Source: Microcystis aeruginosa Ma_MB_S_20031200_S102
GTDB lineage: Bacteria > Cyanobacteriota > Cyanobacteriia > Cyanobacteriales > Microcystaceae
DNA: 64,000 bases
Assembly: GCA_007095845.1 (NCBI GenBank)
Contig: SFBI01000102.1
Location: 20,374 to 84,373, forward strand
Direction of reading: 5' to 3'
Shown: piece after piece, positions 63,883-64,000 of the stretch
Layout of the letters: each line of letters opens with the position of its first letter
How positions within the stretch are numbered: position 1 is the first letter of the stretch
The notes under the pieces: generated by a model
The model's input: the letters and a program-made list of their open reading frames with translations, nothing else
The model's database searches: none
What the model was told of the DNA's origin: nothing
Program-made: the position numbers and the translations under genes

Positions 63883-64000
63883 GCTCTTCGGGAATTGTTA
63901 TGCAAATAATTAACTTAAAATAAAATTCGATGAGAGCAACTACGCTCAAAAGTAGCTGAAATTCATACAGGAAAAGACTTAAGGCACAAACTGGTTAATA
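63882..64000. mobile_element. Probable IS left end (ISL3-like terminus), partial
   Basis: Starts GGCTCTTCGGGAATTGTTAT at the exact point where the vMAP frame stops making sense. GGCTCTTC is a typical terminus of ISL3-family elements as I recall. No transposase start is visible in the 119 bases before the window edge. Family call is inference. Confidence 0.45.

Overview
The window looks like a chromosomal segment of a unicellular, phycobilisome-type cyanobacterium. Microcystis or a close relative is my best guess. Direct evidence is the photosynthesis set (psb28, psbB, psbE-F-L-J with ycf48 and rubA, petB-petD), the fused panC/cmk gene, the HmpF/Pil taxis genes, frequent GCGATCGC-type sites, and a heavy load of short dispersed repeats, MITEs and toxin-antitoxin modules. 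The genus is inferred from this style, not proven.

Layout. 1-8.7 kb: a truncated DinG-like helicase whose ATPase motifs are eroded, a PEP-CTERM protein, psb28, then a minus-strand group (panC/cmk, PIN protein, NAGPA-domain protein, phasin, FKBP isomerase). 8.7-13.7 kb: a YciI remnant cut by a dispersed repeat, then a conflict-type locus made of a Trypco1 protein, a trypsin-ATPase fusion, and a membrane ATPase whose membrane segment is a DNA tandem repeat. 14-18 kb: HAD protein, tRNA-Gly, LprI-like protein, FdhF/YdeP oxidoreductase. 18-22.5 kb: an accessory stretch with three toxin-antitoxin pairs (VapC type, DUF433/DUF5615, HigBA type), a DUF4351 protein, a broken YdjM gene and two 96-bp MITEs. 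23-30.8 kb: malQ, argF, and a 1078-residue tubulin-like GTPase lying 2 bp downstream of RNase Z. 31.5-37 kb: fasciclin protein and photosystem II genes (psbB plus; psbE-F-L-J, ycf48 and rubA minus). 37.8-48.5 kb: an orphan C5 DNA methyltransferase, tldD-DUF456-pmbA, a second PEP-CTERM protein, a DUF29 protein, a possible 6S RNA, and a pentapeptide-repeat membrane protein with a second tandem-repeat membrane segment, bracketed by a 105-bp direct duplication. 48.5-54.7 kb: transglutaminase / alpha-E / ATP-grasp operon, petB-petD, a squalene/phytoene synthase homologue. 55-63 kb: hmpF divergent from pilH-pilI-pilJ, then a GT2-TPR glycosyltransferase. 63.2-64 kb: a vMAP-type ATPase truncated by what looks like an IS end.

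How it fits together. Housekeeping blocks (photosynthesis, pantothenate/CMP, arginine, glycogen, motility) alternate with accessory blocks. Three loci carry P-loop NTPases of the kind seen in NTP-dependent conflict systems (9.3-13.7, 63.2 kb) or a tubulin-fold GTPase (26.6 kb). Two unrelated membrane proteins (11.1 and 46.0 kb) have their hydrophobic segments written in short, slippage-prone DNA repeats. The strongest leads are the RNase Z/tubulin-like pair, the Trypco1-protease-ATPase locus and the repeat-encoded membrane segments. All database assignments are from recognition of motifs by eye; no searches were run.
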